Shown: positions 32,965 through 41,836 of the stretch, in pieces
Layout: each line of letters begins with the position of its first letter
Position numbering within the stretch: the first letter of the stretch is position 1
Assembly (NCBI GenBank): GCA_047972995.1
Contig: JBKEBD010000002.1
Coordinates: 1 to 64,000 of the forward strand
DNA length: 64,000 nt
DNA from: JBKEDC01 sp047972995
GTDB taxonomy: Bacteria; Bacteroidota; Bacteroidia; Bacteroidales; Prolixibacteraceae
Direction of reading: 5' to 3'
The notes under the pieces: model-generated
Told to the model about the DNA's origin: nothing
Database searches by the model: none
What the model saw: only the letters and a program-made list of their open reading frames with translations
Program-made: the position numbers and the translations under genes

Positions 32965-33534
32965 ATGAAAACCATCTATATCGTTCGACACCCAAAGACC
33001 ACCACACCCGATGGTGTGTGCTACGGAAGAAGCAATGTAACACCAAATAAGCAGAGCCTAATCGAAGCCGAGCAGAAAGTCAAGGCGAAGCTCGAAGGTG
33101 CCTGCATTGACATATGCTACACTAGTCCGTTGCAGCGATGCACGCTGCTTGCCGCCCACTTAGCGGGCCATTCTAAAATCATCAGCGATGATTCTCTTCA
33201 AGAAATAGACTTCGGCAGTTGGGAGATGACTCCTTGGGATGAAATTCCCCCACAAGAGCAAGCTCTTTGGGGAAAAGATTTTATCCACTGCAAGGTGCAT
33301 GGCGGCGAAAACTTCCTTGACTTACAGCAACGTGTGGTTGCATTTTGGTTGAAGCTTGTTAGCTCGACAGAGCAGACAGCATTAGTCATCACTCATGCTG
33401 GACTCATCAGAGCTTTATTAAATCATTTGCTTGATACCAATCCCGAAAAGATATTTGCTATTGAAGTGGACTATGCCGATGTCATCCGTATCACATGGAG
33501 CAACGAAAACTATTATAAAATTAAATTCCTATGA
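32965..33534 (+). CDS. cobC: Alpha-ribazole phosphatase-like histidine phosphatase
   Basis: A 189-residue phosphoglycerate-mutase-like phosphatase that removes the 5'-phosphate from alpha-ribazole phosphate (or from the cobalamin phosphate). MKTIYIVRHPKT has the RH catalytic signature; YTSPLQRC, LQEIDFGSWE and VITHAGLIRALL (second His) complete the active site. The frame is open from 32896, but those residues lie inside cobS; starts at 32956 and 32965 are possible and I chose the one with the usual N-terminus. It overlaps cobU by 4 bp (ATGA). Confidence 0.88.
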   Translation: MKTIYIVRHPKTTTPDGVCYGRSNVTPNKQSLIEAEQKVKAKLEGACIDICYTSPLQRCTLLAAHLAGHSKIISDDSLQEIDFGSWEMTPWDEIPPQEQALWGKDFIHCKVHGGENFLDLQQRVVAFWLKLVSSTEQTALVITHAGLIRALLNHLLDTNPEKIFAIEVDYADVIRITWSNENYYKIKFL

Positions 33535-34043
33535 ACCAGATACACCTCATTACTGGCGGGCAGCGGTCGGGCAAAAGCCGACACGCACAAGAACTCGCCC
33601 TAGCCCAAACCGATAATCCCATCTACCTTGCCACTTCGCGCATTTGGGATGACGATTTCAAGCAGCGAGTTGAACGCCACAGAAACGACCGTGGCGACAA
33701 TTGGACAACAATCGAAATCCCCGTGCATATTGCTCAAGCAGAAGTGCAGCAGTCTGTGGTGGTGCTCGATTGCATCACCCTTTGGCTCACCAATCTATTT
33801 TTCGACCATCAAGATACCTGCATTGATGAAATATTTCATTTAGCCAAAACCGAATTGAACCAACTGTTTGCCAAAGATACGAATTGGCTCATCATCTCCA
33901 ATGAAATTGGGATGGGTGGTCATGCCGAAAATGAAGTAGCTCGCCGATTCACCGACCTGCAAGGATGGGTGAATCAATACATCGCCTCCGTGGCAAACGA
34001 AGTTACGCTGATGGTTTCAGGAATAGCCGTAAAGGTGAAATAA
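33531..34043 (+). CDS. cobU: Bifunctional adenosylcobinamide kinase/guanylyltransferase
   Basis: Phosphorylates adenosylcobinamide and then transfers GMP from GTP to give adenosylcobinamide-GDP. The 170 residues show P-loop LITGGQRSGKSRHAQELAL, RHRNDRGDNWTTIE (with the guanylylated His in the ERHR context), VVLDCITLWLTNLFF and SNEIGMGGHAENEVARRF. It is the last gene before the second riboswitch and completes the chain CbiB, CobU, CobT, CobC, CobS. No terminator is obvious after it. Confidence 0.96.
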   Translation: MNQIHLITGGQRSGKSRHAQELALAQTDNPIYLATSRIWDDDFKQRVERHRNDRGDNWTTIEIPVHIAQAEVQQSVVVLDCITLWLTNLFFDHQDTCIDEIFHLAKTELNQLFAKDTNWLIISNEIGMGGHAENEVARRFTDLQGWVNQYIASVANEVTLMVSGIAVKVK

Positions 34044-34138
34044 CTCCTCACACAATAGAATAGAAAAATAACGATAATGTATTTCAAAATTTGTTTCTTT
34101 TTTTCGTAATTTCTCCATTTCTAATTCACAATTCTGAT

Positions 34139-34146
34139 TACCTTTG
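34139..34146 (+). promoter_or_regulatory. -7 box of the btuB operon
   Basis: TACCTTTG fits TAnnTTTG and is in the same position relative to the riboswitch as in copy 1. The bases upstream differ between copies, so the -33 region is not conserved. Confidence 0.6.
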
Positions 34147-34359
34147 CCTTCAGATTTGGTTTCGGCGTTGAATGTTTCAACCCGATGAAAAGGGAACTCG
34201 GTGTAAATCCGGGGCTGTACCCGCAGCTGTAAATCTTTATTGTTTTTCTGAAACTACAGCCACTGCCCGTTGTTTGGGTGGGAAGGCATCAGAAAAGAGA
34301 TGAGCCAGAAGACCTGCCAAAATCAATATTTTTTAATCAAAGCTTCGGGGTTAAAGCTG
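34144..34359 (+). ncRNA. Cobalamin riboswitch, copy 2
   Basis: The same element order as copy 1: GATGAAAAGGGAA, CTCGGTGTAAATCCGGG, GCTGTACCCGCAGCTGTAA, GCCACTGCCCG, GGGTGGGAAGGC and the B12 box GCCAGAAGACCTGCC (34304-34318). The AGCTT-CGGGGTTA-AAGCT hairpin (34341-34358) is exactly kept. Differences cluster in variable helices (paired changes around CTCGATTGAG versus CCCGTTGTTTGGG), as expected for a duplicated, functioning RNA. It precedes btuB by about 70 nt. Confidence 0.95.
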
Positions 34360-34428
34360 GTGATGATATTCTATTCATTTAGAATTCACATTTTTATTTC
34401 TCCTAAGCTCATATCTTTTAAATAAGGA

Positions 34429-36348
34429 ATGAGGTATTTTTTTATCTGCGTATTTTTATTTGCATCTTTATGGAGTAAAAACGCTATCTCCCAAAATGTA
34501 TCCCTATCGGATACTATTCAGGTAGAAGAAATACAATCTATTGCACCCTACAAGAAATATCAAGCAGGTGCTAAGATTGAAAGTATTTCCAAAGAACAGC
34601 TCGAAATCTCTCAATCAGAGGGTCTCGATAAGCTTCTTAGTCGATTCTCGCCCATCTATGTGAAGTCGGATGGCGGAGGCTTATCAAGCATCAGATTGCG
34701 GGGCACTGCGCCAGACCACACCACGGTCAACTTTGGCGGTATCAATGTGAACTCCCTCACCTTGGGATATACCAATGCATCTAATATCCCGATGTATCTT
34801 TTTGACGGTGTCGATTTGCAGTATGGTTCATCGGCAGCCGTAAACGGTTCAGGAGCTATCGGTGGAGCTATCCACCTCGGACTAAACAGCGGCTGGACGG
34901 AAGGCGCACGAGCCAATGTGCGCATATCGGAAGGATCGTTTGGCGAGCAGCTATACGGCACTAAAATCTTTGTCGGGAATGGTAAATTCGAGTCTGTTAC
35001 ACGCGCCTATTACTATTCATTGAAGAATAATTTTCCTTTTGAATATGAAAGCAAGGAATACAAACAACAAAATGCTCGGCTAGAGCATTACGGACTTTTG
35101 CAGGAGCTAAACTACAAGTTTAGCGAGCAGGCTTGGTGGAAAACTGCCGTGTGGTTGCAAAGCAACTACCACGAGAATAAAATCAAAATGGCTGCCAACA
35201 CCTCCGACTATGAAGGTACCGACAATACGGATGATAAATCCATCCGCATTTGGTCGGAATATGAAAACCGAAGGGGTGAAATTGACTTCAAACTTGGAGC
35301 AGGCTATGTGAAAGACAAGCAAATACCGTCGGAGAATCTTGCGCAAATCATCAGCACCAACCGATGGATTGCCGAAGCCGAAGCGAGCCAGGACTTCAAT
35401 ACCAATTTTGGCTATAAAGTTGGTGTGAAATATAAATATATCAATCCCGATGTGTATTCTTATTCCGATGAGGTGATTGACTATGAGCAACGCGCCGACC
35501 TCTACGGGATGCTCTTCTATTCGGCTTGGAACAAGCTCAAACTCACGCTCAACATGAGGCAGCAGTTTGTCACTAACTTCAACGCACCATTCACCCCCAC
35601 TCTCGGTGCTGAATACCGATTGCTGACCACCGATCATTCGCTGATTAAACTATTGGGAAATGTGGCGCACAGCTACCGTGTGCCGACTTTCAACGATAGG
35701 TTCTGGGGGAATCAGGGCAATCCGGATTTGAAGCCCGAAGAGGGCATGAACTACGAGCTTGGAGTGAACTATGCCTATTGCAGCAAGCGTTTCACTTCGG
35801 AAGTCAGCATCAATGCATTTTATATGGATGTGGATGGATGGATTGAGTGGCGACCGGGTTCTTCGGGCTTTTACGTGGCCGAAAATAGAACAAATGTGGT
35901 GAGCAAAGGATTAGAATTTCAACTCCGAAACACCCTCCAAGTGAGCAATTGGGATTTATCGCTCTTTGCCAACTATTCACTCAACCCCACCGAAGTGATA
36001 GACGATGAAATAGCTAGCCGCATTGGCAAACCGCTCCTCTATTCGCCCAAACACAATGGCAATGCCTACTTTTCGGCAAAACACCGCCAATGGCTTTTCT
36101 TCCTAAGTGGCACATACACCGGCGAACGATGGGTGGATTATAGCGGAAGTGCCCAAACTCCTGATGGCAACCGATTGGAAGCTTTCATGCTATTTGACAC
36201 GGGTTTATCGCGCGACATCTCACTCCAAAAACAGCGTTTCAATTTAGCACTTGGGTGCAACAACCTGTTCAACAAAGATTACACCAATCAAGTGGGCTAT
36301 GCCATGCCTGGACGAAGCTTTCGCTTGACTTTGGCTTTAGATATTTAG
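34429..36348 (+). CDS. btuB: TonB-dependent vitamin B12 receptor (BtuB-like)
   Basis: A 639-residue outer-membrane receptor: signal peptide, then a TonB-box-like SDTIQVEEIQSIA, plug domain (LDKLLSRFSPIYVKSDGGGL, then SIRLRGTAPDHTTVNFGGI and GGAIHLGLNSG), and a 22-strand-type barrel ending in an aromatic-alternating GMPGRSFRLTLALDI. There is no CarboxypepD-like N-terminal domain, so it is a classical transporter rather than SusC-like. Riboswitch control and the adjacent BtuG-like lipoprotein argue for corrinoid as substrate. Confidence 0.93.
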   Translation: MRYFFICVFLFASLWSKNAISQNVSLSDTIQVEEIQSIAPYKKYQAGAKIESISKEQLEISQSEGLDKLLSRFSPIYVKSDGGGLSSIRLRGTAPDHTTVNFGGINVNSLTLGYTNASNIPMYLFDGVDLQYGSSAAVNGSGAIGGAIHLGLNSGWTEGARANVRISEGSFGEQLYGTKIFVGNGKFESVTRAYYYSLKNNFPFEYESKEYKQQNARLEHYGLLQELNYKFSEQAWWKTAVWLQSNYHENKIKMAANTSDYEGTDNTDDKSIRIWSEYENRRGEIDFKLGAGYVKDKQIPSENLAQIISTNRWIAEAEASQDFNTNFGYKVGVKYKYINPDVYSYSDEVIDYEQRADLYGMLFYSAWNKLKLTLNMRQQFVTNFNAPFTPTLGAEYRLLTTDHSLIKLLGNVAHSYRVPTFNDRFWGNQGNPDLKPEEGMNYELGVNYAYCSKRFTSEVSINAFYMDVDGWIEWRPGSSGFYVAENRTNVVSKGLEFQLRNTLQVSNWDLSLFANYSLNPTEVIDDEIASRIGKPLLYSPKHNGNAYFSAKHRQWLFFLSGTYTGERWVDYSGSAQTPDGNRLEAFMLFDTGLSRDISLQKQRFNLALGCNNLFNKDYTNQVGYAMPGRSFRLTLALDI

Positions 36349-36392
36349 GCAAACCTCAAATTAGATATTAAATACATTTATAAACTTTGGTC

Positions 36393-36412
36393 CTCTCTCC
36401 CCTTTTGGGGAA
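36393..36412 (+). terminator. Small hairpin between btuB and btuG-like gene
   Basis: TCCCC, TTTT, GGGGA forms a short stem with no T-run. It may lower transcription into the next gene or protect the upstream message; it is too weak to call a full terminator. Confidence 0.35.
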
Positions 36413-36438
36413 GTTTGAAAGGGCTTAAATATTCAGTT

Positions 36439-37521
36439 ATGAAAAGATTTTTTCAACTCACACCTGCCCTATTAGCAGCGGCATTAGTCTTCACCGCTTG
36501 TGAAGATGATTCAACAAACAATGAAAATAATAGCACCGATAATTCTGGTGCTTATGTGATTAACTACGGTGGCTATTCACAAGAAAATGCTTCGATAACG
36601 AGGTATGATGTGGAGGAAAGCAAAACAACGAATTTCTACTACGAAGAACAAAATGGGGAAAAAATTGGAGGACCTGTACAGTGGGCATACAACTATGATA
36701 GCAAAGTGTATCTGACAGGCAATAATCCAGACTATGTTTTGGTGACCGATGAGAGCTTCACAGCGATAGATACCATTAGTGAGAATGTGGCTAAACCACG
36801 CACTTGTATTGCCGATGGCAATTACCTCTACATTTCATGCTTAGGCGAAAGTCCTGATTGGGGTACGATGCCCGACACCTACATCTTGAAATACAACCTT
36901 GAAACTAAAACATCGGAAAAAATCGCTTGCCCGGGCGGTCCCGAAGGGTTGGAAATTGCCAATGGTAAACTCTATATTGCCTTGAACTATGCCACCCAAA
37001 TTGCGGTGATGGATTTGAATAGCGAGGAAATATCTCACATCGAAGTTGGTGCTGCAAGCACCTATTTTGCTAAAGATGCAAGCAACAACCTCTATGTGAC
37101 ATTGTTGAGTACCTACTCGATGCCTGCCGTAACTGAAGGAATTGCCTATATCAACACCTCTACCAATGCATTAACTATCTATGAGCTTTCAGGGGTGAGC
37201 GGAAACTATGCCAAAACTATTGATATCAGCAAGGATGGTTCGGAGGTTTATGTATTGGCTGCTACCTATGATGATGAGTATAATCTGGTGGGTGGCGTAA
37301 GCGTGTTTGACACCACAAACAATGCATTTAAAGAAACACCAGTAGTGTCGAACATTACCGGGATTAATGGTTTGACTGTGAACCCCGACAATGGCGATTT
37401 ATACATCTTTAAATCGAATGGTACTGTTGATAACGGAGAAATGTTCATCTATCGCAATGGCGAAAAGGTGGGTACCCAAAATGTGGGAGCTGCTCCGATA
37501 ATGGCTATTTTTATTGATTAG
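36439..37521 (+). CDS. btuG: BtuG-like beta-propeller surface lipoprotein
   Basis: A 360-residue lipoprotein: signal peptide ending ALVFTAC with Cys21, an acidic spacer (EDDSTNNENNSTDNSG) typical of surface-exported Bacteroidota lipoproteins, then YncE/DUF5074-type beta-propeller repeats (AYVINYGGYSQENASITRYD, YDSKVYLTGNNPDYVLVTD, IEVGAASTYFAKDASNNLYV, GLTVNPDNGDLYIF). BtuG in gut Bacteroides is a surface propeller that binds B12 tightly and forms a lid on BtuB. The family, lipid anchor and btuB adjacency support that role here. The start at 36439 rather than 36415 gives the signal peptide. Propeller binding residues are not checked. Confidence 0.85.
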   Translation: MKRFFQLTPALLAAALVFTACEDDSTNNENNSTDNSGAYVINYGGYSQENASITRYDVEESKTTNFYYEEQNGEKIGGPVQWAYNYDSKVYLTGNNPDYVLVTDESFTAIDTISENVAKPRTCIADGNYLYISCLGESPDWGTMPDTYILKYNLETKTSEKIACPGGPEGLEIANGKLYIALNYATQIAVMDLNSEEISHIEVGAASTYFAKDASNNLYVTLLSTYSMPAVTEGIAYINTSTNALTIYELSGVSGNYAKTIDISKDGSEVYVLAATYDDEYNLVGGVSVFDTTNNAFKETPVVSNITGINGLTVNPDNGDLYIFKSNGTVDNGEMFIYRNGEKVGTQNVGAAPIMAIFID

Positions 37522-37565
37522 ATATTTCGGGTAAATATAAATATACTGTGTAATTGTTATGAAAG

Positions 37566-37600
37566 AAAGGCAGCTCAACCGATTTGGTGAGCTGCCTTTT
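37566..37600. terminator. Bidirectional terminator between btuG-like gene and galE
   Basis: AAAGGCAGCTCAACC, a GATTT loop and GGTGAGCTGCCTTT form a strong stem with one bulge, flanked by A- and T-rich runs, in the convergent gap. Confidence 0.85.
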
Positions 37601-37622
37601 ATTTGTTTATTATTTTCAGAAA

Positions 37623-38645
37623 TTACGCTAATCCGCGCACTTTCTTCTCCCAAGCCCATGCGCTAGCTAGGGTTTCTTCTAATCCTTTTTTTGCCACCCA
37701 ACCCAATTCGTTGGTAGCATAAGAAGTATCTGCCCATATTTTTTCAATATCACCAGCACGACGACCTACTACCTCGTAGTTCAGCTTCACGCCTGTTGCT
37801 TTTTCGAAACCTTTCACCAATTCTAATACCGAATAGCCATTGCCGGTGCCAAGGTTGAAGATTTCATAATTCGATTTGTTTTTCTCCTCAAGCAAACGAG
37901 CAATTGCCACCACGTGTGCCTGCGCCAAGTCAACCACATTGATGTAATCGCGGATAGCCGAGCCATCGCGGGTGTCGTAATCATCGCCAAACACGCTGAT
38001 TTTTTCTCGCAAGCCAGCAGCTGTTTGTGTAATGAAAGGCACTAGGTTTTGAGGTACTCCAATAGGCAATTCGCCAATCAAACCCGACGGATGCGCCCCG
38101 ATAGGGTTGAAGTAGCGCAAAGCAATACCTTTTAATTCTGGATATGCTTTAATGATGTCGCTCAAAATATCTTCATTCACACGTTTGGTGTTGCCATAAG
38201 GCGATTCGGCATCTTTGCGAGGTGTTTGCTCGGTAACCGGAAGCACATCCGGCTGACCGTAAACCGTGCACGACGACGAAAATACAATGTTTGGAATGTG
38301 GAATTCTAATTGACACTGCAAGATGTTAATAAGCGATTGTAAGTTGTTACGATAGTAAAGCAGTGGTTTTTGCACCGATTCGCCCACAGCCTTTGAAGCT
38401 GCAAAATGGATAATCGCTTTAATGTCTTGGTTTCTTTGGAAGAAATCGTGCGTTTTTTCAGCTACTGAAAGGTCGAATTGCTCGAATGCAGGTTTTATGC
38501 CTGTAATTTTCTCGATGCTTGCCAGAACTGAAATGTCGGAATTCGACAAATCATCTACAATAATCACCTCATAGCCTGCTTGCTGAAGCTCCACCACGGT
38601 GTGCGAACCAATAAAACCGGTTCCACCTGTTACTAATACTTTCAT
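37623..38645 (-). CDS. galE: UDP-glucose 4-epimerase
   Basis: Interconverts UDP-glucose and UDP-galactose in sugar-nucleotide metabolism. The 340-residue SDR enzyme shows the N-terminal NAD-binding VTGGTGFIGSHTVVELQQAG, VIVDDLSNSD, the FAASKAVGESVQKPL region, SSSCTVYGQPDVLPVTE, and the catalytic YGNTKRVNEDI (YxxxK). Substrate-specific segments LRYFNPIGAHPSGLIGE and DYIHV-type IRDYINVVDLAQAHV are present. It could also act on UDP-GlcNAc. Start at 38645. Confidence 0.96.
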   Translation of the reverse strand: MKVLVTGGTGFIGSHTVVELQQAGYEVIIVDDLSNSDISVLASIEKITGIKPAFEQFDLSVAEKTHDFFQRNQDIKAIIHFAASKAVGESVQKPLLYYRNNLQSLINILQCQLEFHIPNIVFSSSCTVYGQPDVLPVTEQTPRKDAESPYGNTKRVNEDILSDIIKAYPELKGIALRYFNPIGAHPSGLIGELPIGVPQNLVPFITQTAAGLREKISVFGDDYDTRDGSAIRDYINVVDLAQAHVVAIARLLEEKNKSNYEIFNLGTGNGYSVLELVKGFEKATGVKLNYEVVGRRAGDIEKIWADTSYATNELGWVAKKGLEETLASAWAWEKKVRGLA

Positions 38646-38950
38646 TGAGTTATAATAATTAAGATACCGAACTACAGATATCAGATTTAAATTCTGCGCC
38701 CATGCGCTTATGTCACGGCTAAGTTACAAAAATACTTTTGCAATTGAATATATCTGTTTGGATTTTCGCGCCAAAAGTAACACCACGTTTTTGCCAGTGG
38801 GTTTAGTTCTGCCCATCTAGCATGAAGGTGGTTGAACTTTACATCCTAGTCATTGAAATATTTCCGAGAAATCCGGATTACTTCTTTGCTTTTTCGACAA
38901 GCATTTGTCAATAATCGAGTTTTATTGTAAGTTTGTATTTTAAAGAAATA
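38646..38950. other. Divergent intergenic region, galE / HU-SPOR gene
   Basis: About 300 nt without a gene. A minus-strand TAnnTTTG box (TATTTTTG, 38727-38734) fits galE, and a plus-strand TAAGTTTG at 38929-38936 fits the HU-SPOR gene, with its ATG only 15 nt downstream. A second plus-strand box TACTTTTG at 38733-38740 overlaps the first. Confidence 0.5.
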
Positions 38951-39922
38951 ATGGAAGCCGTGGAAATTTTAGCCTATATAGAAGAATTATTATTGCTGAA
39001 TGATTGTGTGATTATCCCACAATTCGGGGGCTTTGTGTCTAATTATAAGCCTGCTACAATTGCGGGAAATAGTTTTGCACCTCCTAGTCATTCGGTGAGT
39101 TTCAATAGCAAATTGAATTTCAACGATGGCCTGCTTATTAACTACGTTTCTGCAGAAGAAAATATTTCTTATCATTCGGCTAAGCGCAAGGTAGAAACTC
39201 TTGTGGCTGAAATGAATTACCGACTTGGCGATGGCGAGCAGATTGTTATTTCTGCTATCGGCTCGCTGCAATATGATGCTCATCACCAAGTGGTGTTTAC
39301 TCCGGCTGAAAATGCAAATCTGAATGTTGACACCTATGGTTTAAATGGCTTCAATTATCACAGCTTGCTGCATGAAAAGCTGAGCTCTACGGTATCTAAA
39401 CACATCAATGCACAACCCATTCAGCGTGCTTCGAAATCGAAAAACTTTCGTCGAGCTCTGTGGGCAACTCCCGTGTTGATTGCTTTGCTAGCCATTCCAT
39501 TTCACGATGAAATTCCAAATCTGCAAGAATCGAGCTTACTCCATTGGAACAAAACAGAAACTCCTGTAGTTGCTGAAACACCAACCGAAGAAACTCCTCA
39601 GGTAGTGGAAGAGGTGGAAGTAGAACCCATGCTAAACACTATCGCAGCAGAAGAACCTGCCCCAATTGTTGAACCAGCGGCTCCTGTTAATCGCTATCAC
39701 CTTATTGTGGGAAGTTTCAGAGATGCTACCAACGCCAATGATTTGGTGGAAGAACTTCGAGCTCAAGGCTTAGATGCTAATAATTTGGGTGTAATTCGTG
39801 GATTGAACTATGTGGCTGCAGCCTCTTTCCCAAACCTAGAGGAAGCTAAAAAAGCACAGCTTTCCTTTGCCCAAAATCATCCGAGCATTGCAGGCGTATG
39901 GCTATATACCGATGCCCGCTAA
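38951..39922 (+). CDS. HU-CCDC81 and SPOR domain protein
   Basis: A 323-residue inner-membrane protein. The first ~150 residues (EILAYIEELLLLNDCVIIPQ, FGGFVSNYKPATI, YRLGDGEQIVISAIGSL, FTPAENANLNVDTYGL) are the two HU-like CCDC81-type domains known only in Bacteroidota. A single membrane segment follows (RRALWATPVLIALLAIPF, about residues 172-190), then a Glu/Pro-rich linker and a C-terminal SPOR domain (YHLIVGSFRDATNANDLV). The architecture suggests linkage of DNA or a cytoplasmic partner to septal peptidoglycan. The ATG at 38951 is preferred to the TTG at 38933, because the latter lies within the -7 box. Confidence 0.88.
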   Translation: MEAVEILAYIEELLLLNDCVIIPQFGGFVSNYKPATIAGNSFAPPSHSVSFNSKLNFNDGLLINYVSAEENISYHSAKRKVETLVAEMNYRLGDGEQIVISAIGSLQYDAHHQVVFTPAENANLNVDTYGLNGFNYHSLLHEKLSSTVSKHINAQPIQRASKSKNFRRALWATPVLIALLAIPFHDEIPNLQESSLLHWNKTETPVVAETPTEETPQVVEEVEVEPMLNTIAAEEPAPIVEPAAPVNRYHLIVGSFRDATNANDLVEELRAQGLDANNLGVIRGLNYVAAASFPNLEEAKKAQLSFAQNHPSIAGVWLYTDAR

Positions 39923-40017
39923 ATAATTTACATCGTCTAATTGGTTGATGCGTGGCATTTTACTTATACAGATTCAAAATAATATCCTAGCTGCTTTTAT
40001 ATACCACTTTCTTAAAC

Positions 40018-40025
40018 TATCTTTG
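40018..40025 (+). promoter_or_regulatory. -7 box for recJ
   Basis: TATCTTTG fits TAnnTTTG and puts transcription near 40031, so the upstream start at 40025 would be outside the message. The ATG at 40073 is then 40 nt downstream. Confidence 0.5.
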
Positions 40026-40072
40026 TGTGTTGTTTGAGCTATAATTTATTAGCTCTTGTTGCAAAATATAAA

Positions 40073-41794
40073 ATGGGTAAAATTTGGAATATAAAAGACC
40101 GTGCTGATATTAATGTCATCAAACATTTGTCGGCTGCTTTGAATGTTAATATGGTTATTGCAAACCTATTGGCACAACGTGGCGTGACTAATTTTGAAGA
40201 AGCACGCACTTTCTTTCGTCCTAAATTAGACCACCTGCACGACCCATTCCTAATGAAGGACATGGACAAAGCCGTGCACCGGCTTGAGCAAGCCATTGAA
40301 AACAAAGAACGCATCTTGATTTATGGCGACTACGATGTGGATGGTACTACTTCAGTAGCCCTTATCTATCAATTCTTGCGCAATAGAGTAGAAAATTTAG
40401 ACTACTACATTCCCGACCGATACTCTGAAGGCTACGGCATATCTAATCGAAGTATTGATTATGCCAAGGAGAACAATGTGTCGTTAATAATTGCCCTCGA
40501 TTGCGGGATTAAAGCGGTGGAGAAAATTGAAAAAGCCAAACAATTAGGCATCGATTTCATTATTTGCGACCACCACACGCCCGATAAAGAAATTCCGAAA
40601 GCTGCGGCTGTGCTCGACCCGAAGCGCCAAGACTGCAATTACCCCTACAAAGAACTTTCAGGATGTGGAGTAGGCTTTAAGCTTATTCATGCTTATTCTC
40701 TGCGAAACAACATTCCTATTATTGAACTTTACGACCTGCTCGACTTGGTTGCGGTGAGCATTGCTGCTGATATTGTGCCTGTAACGGGCGAAAACAGAGT
40801 GCTAGCCTATTATGGGCTGAAAAAGCTGAATGAAAACCCGAGCGTGGGCTTAAAAACGATCATGCAGCTTTCGAATGCCGTAAACACGGAACTTACATTA
40901 AGCGATGTAGTGTTTAAAATTGGACCTCGACTGAATGCCTCTGGAAGAATTGAGCATGGCAAAAGCTCGGTTGATTTGCTTGTAATGAGCGATAGTGCTG
41001 AGTCTTCAAAATTGGGCGAAGAAATCGACTCATTCAATGAAATTAGGAAAAAGCTCGACCGTGATATCACGCAAGAGGCACTAGATATGATTAAGCACGA
41101 CCCGATGCATTCCGACCGTGTATCAACCGTATTATACAACCGCGATTGGCACAAAGGAGTGGTGGGAATTGTGGCTTCTCGACTTACGGAACATTATTAT
41201 CGCCCCACCATCATTTTAACCGAGTCGAATGGCATGGCAACAGGTTCGGCTCGCTCGGTGCATGGCTTCGACCTCTATGAGGCTATTGGGCAATGCTCTG
41301 ATTTGCTGGAATCATACGGCGGGCATATGTATGCTGCAGGATTAACCATGAAGATTGATAAAATCCCAGAGTTCACACGTCGTTTTGAAGAAATTGTGGC
41401 TGCAAGCATTACCGATGAGCAGAAAGTAGAGGTATTTAATGCCGATTCAAGATTGCAATTGTCGGATATTAACGACAAATTCTACCGCATATTAAAACAG
41501 TTTGAGCCTTTCGGTCCGAGCAACCCTCGCCCGGTATTTATTAGCTCGAACATTGTTGATTCGGGCAGAGCTCGTTGTGTGGGTAAAGAAAATGAACATC
41601 TTAAGCTCGACATTACCGAACCGAACGACAGCATTAATTGTGTTCCTGCTATTGCTTTCAACCAAGCCAAAAAATATGAGGTGATTGAACAAGGTATTCC
41701 TTTCGATATTCTCTACACTGTAAATCAGAATGAATATCGCGGGCGAAGAAATCTGCAATTGCTAATTAAAGATATTGACGCACCGTTAATTTAA
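40073..41794 (+). CDS. recJ: Single-stranded-DNA-specific exonuclease RecJ
   Basis: 5'-3' exonuclease on single-stranded DNA used in recombination and mismatch repair. The 573-residue sequence has the DHH-family motifs ILIYGDYDVDGTTSVALIYQ (I), IIALDCGIKAVEKIEKAK (II), FIICDHHTPDKEIPKAAAVL (III, DHH) and ADIVPVTGENR-type IV, then the DHHA1 domain (GIVASRLTEHYYRPTIILTE, SYGGHMYAAGLTMKID) and the OB-fold C-terminus (KFYRILKQFEPFGPSNPRPV). It is of normal length and has its own promoter box. Confidence 0.97.
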   Translation: MGKIWNIKDRADINVIKHLSAALNVNMVIANLLAQRGVTNFEEARTFFRPKLDHLHDPFLMKDMDKAVHRLEQAIENKERILIYGDYDVDGTTSVALIYQFLRNRVENLDYYIPDRYSEGYGISNRSIDYAKENNVSLIIALDCGIKAVEKIEKAKQLGIDFIICDHHTPDKEIPKAAAVLDPKRQDCNYPYKELSGCGVGFKLIHAYSLRNNIPIIELYDLLDLVAVSIAADIVPVTGENRVLAYYGLKKLNENPSVGLKTIMQLSNAVNTELTLSDVVFKIGPRLNASGRIEHGKSSVDLLVMSDSAESSKLGEEIDSFNEIRKKLDRDITQEALDMIKHDPMHSDRVSTVLYNRDWHKGVVGIVASRLTEHYYRPTIILTESNGMATGSARSVHGFDLYEAIGQCSDLLESYGGHMYAAGLTMKIDKIPEFTRRFEEIVAASITDEQKVEVFNADSRLQLSDINDKFYRILKQFEPFGPSNPRPVFISSNIVDSGRARCVGKENEHLKLDITEPNDSINCVPAIAFNQAKKYEVIEQGIPFDILYTVNQNEYRGRRNLQLLIKDIDAPLI

Positions 41795-41836
41795 CCCCTG
41801 CTTTTCTTCAAGAATAAAAAACACGGCTCTATACAA

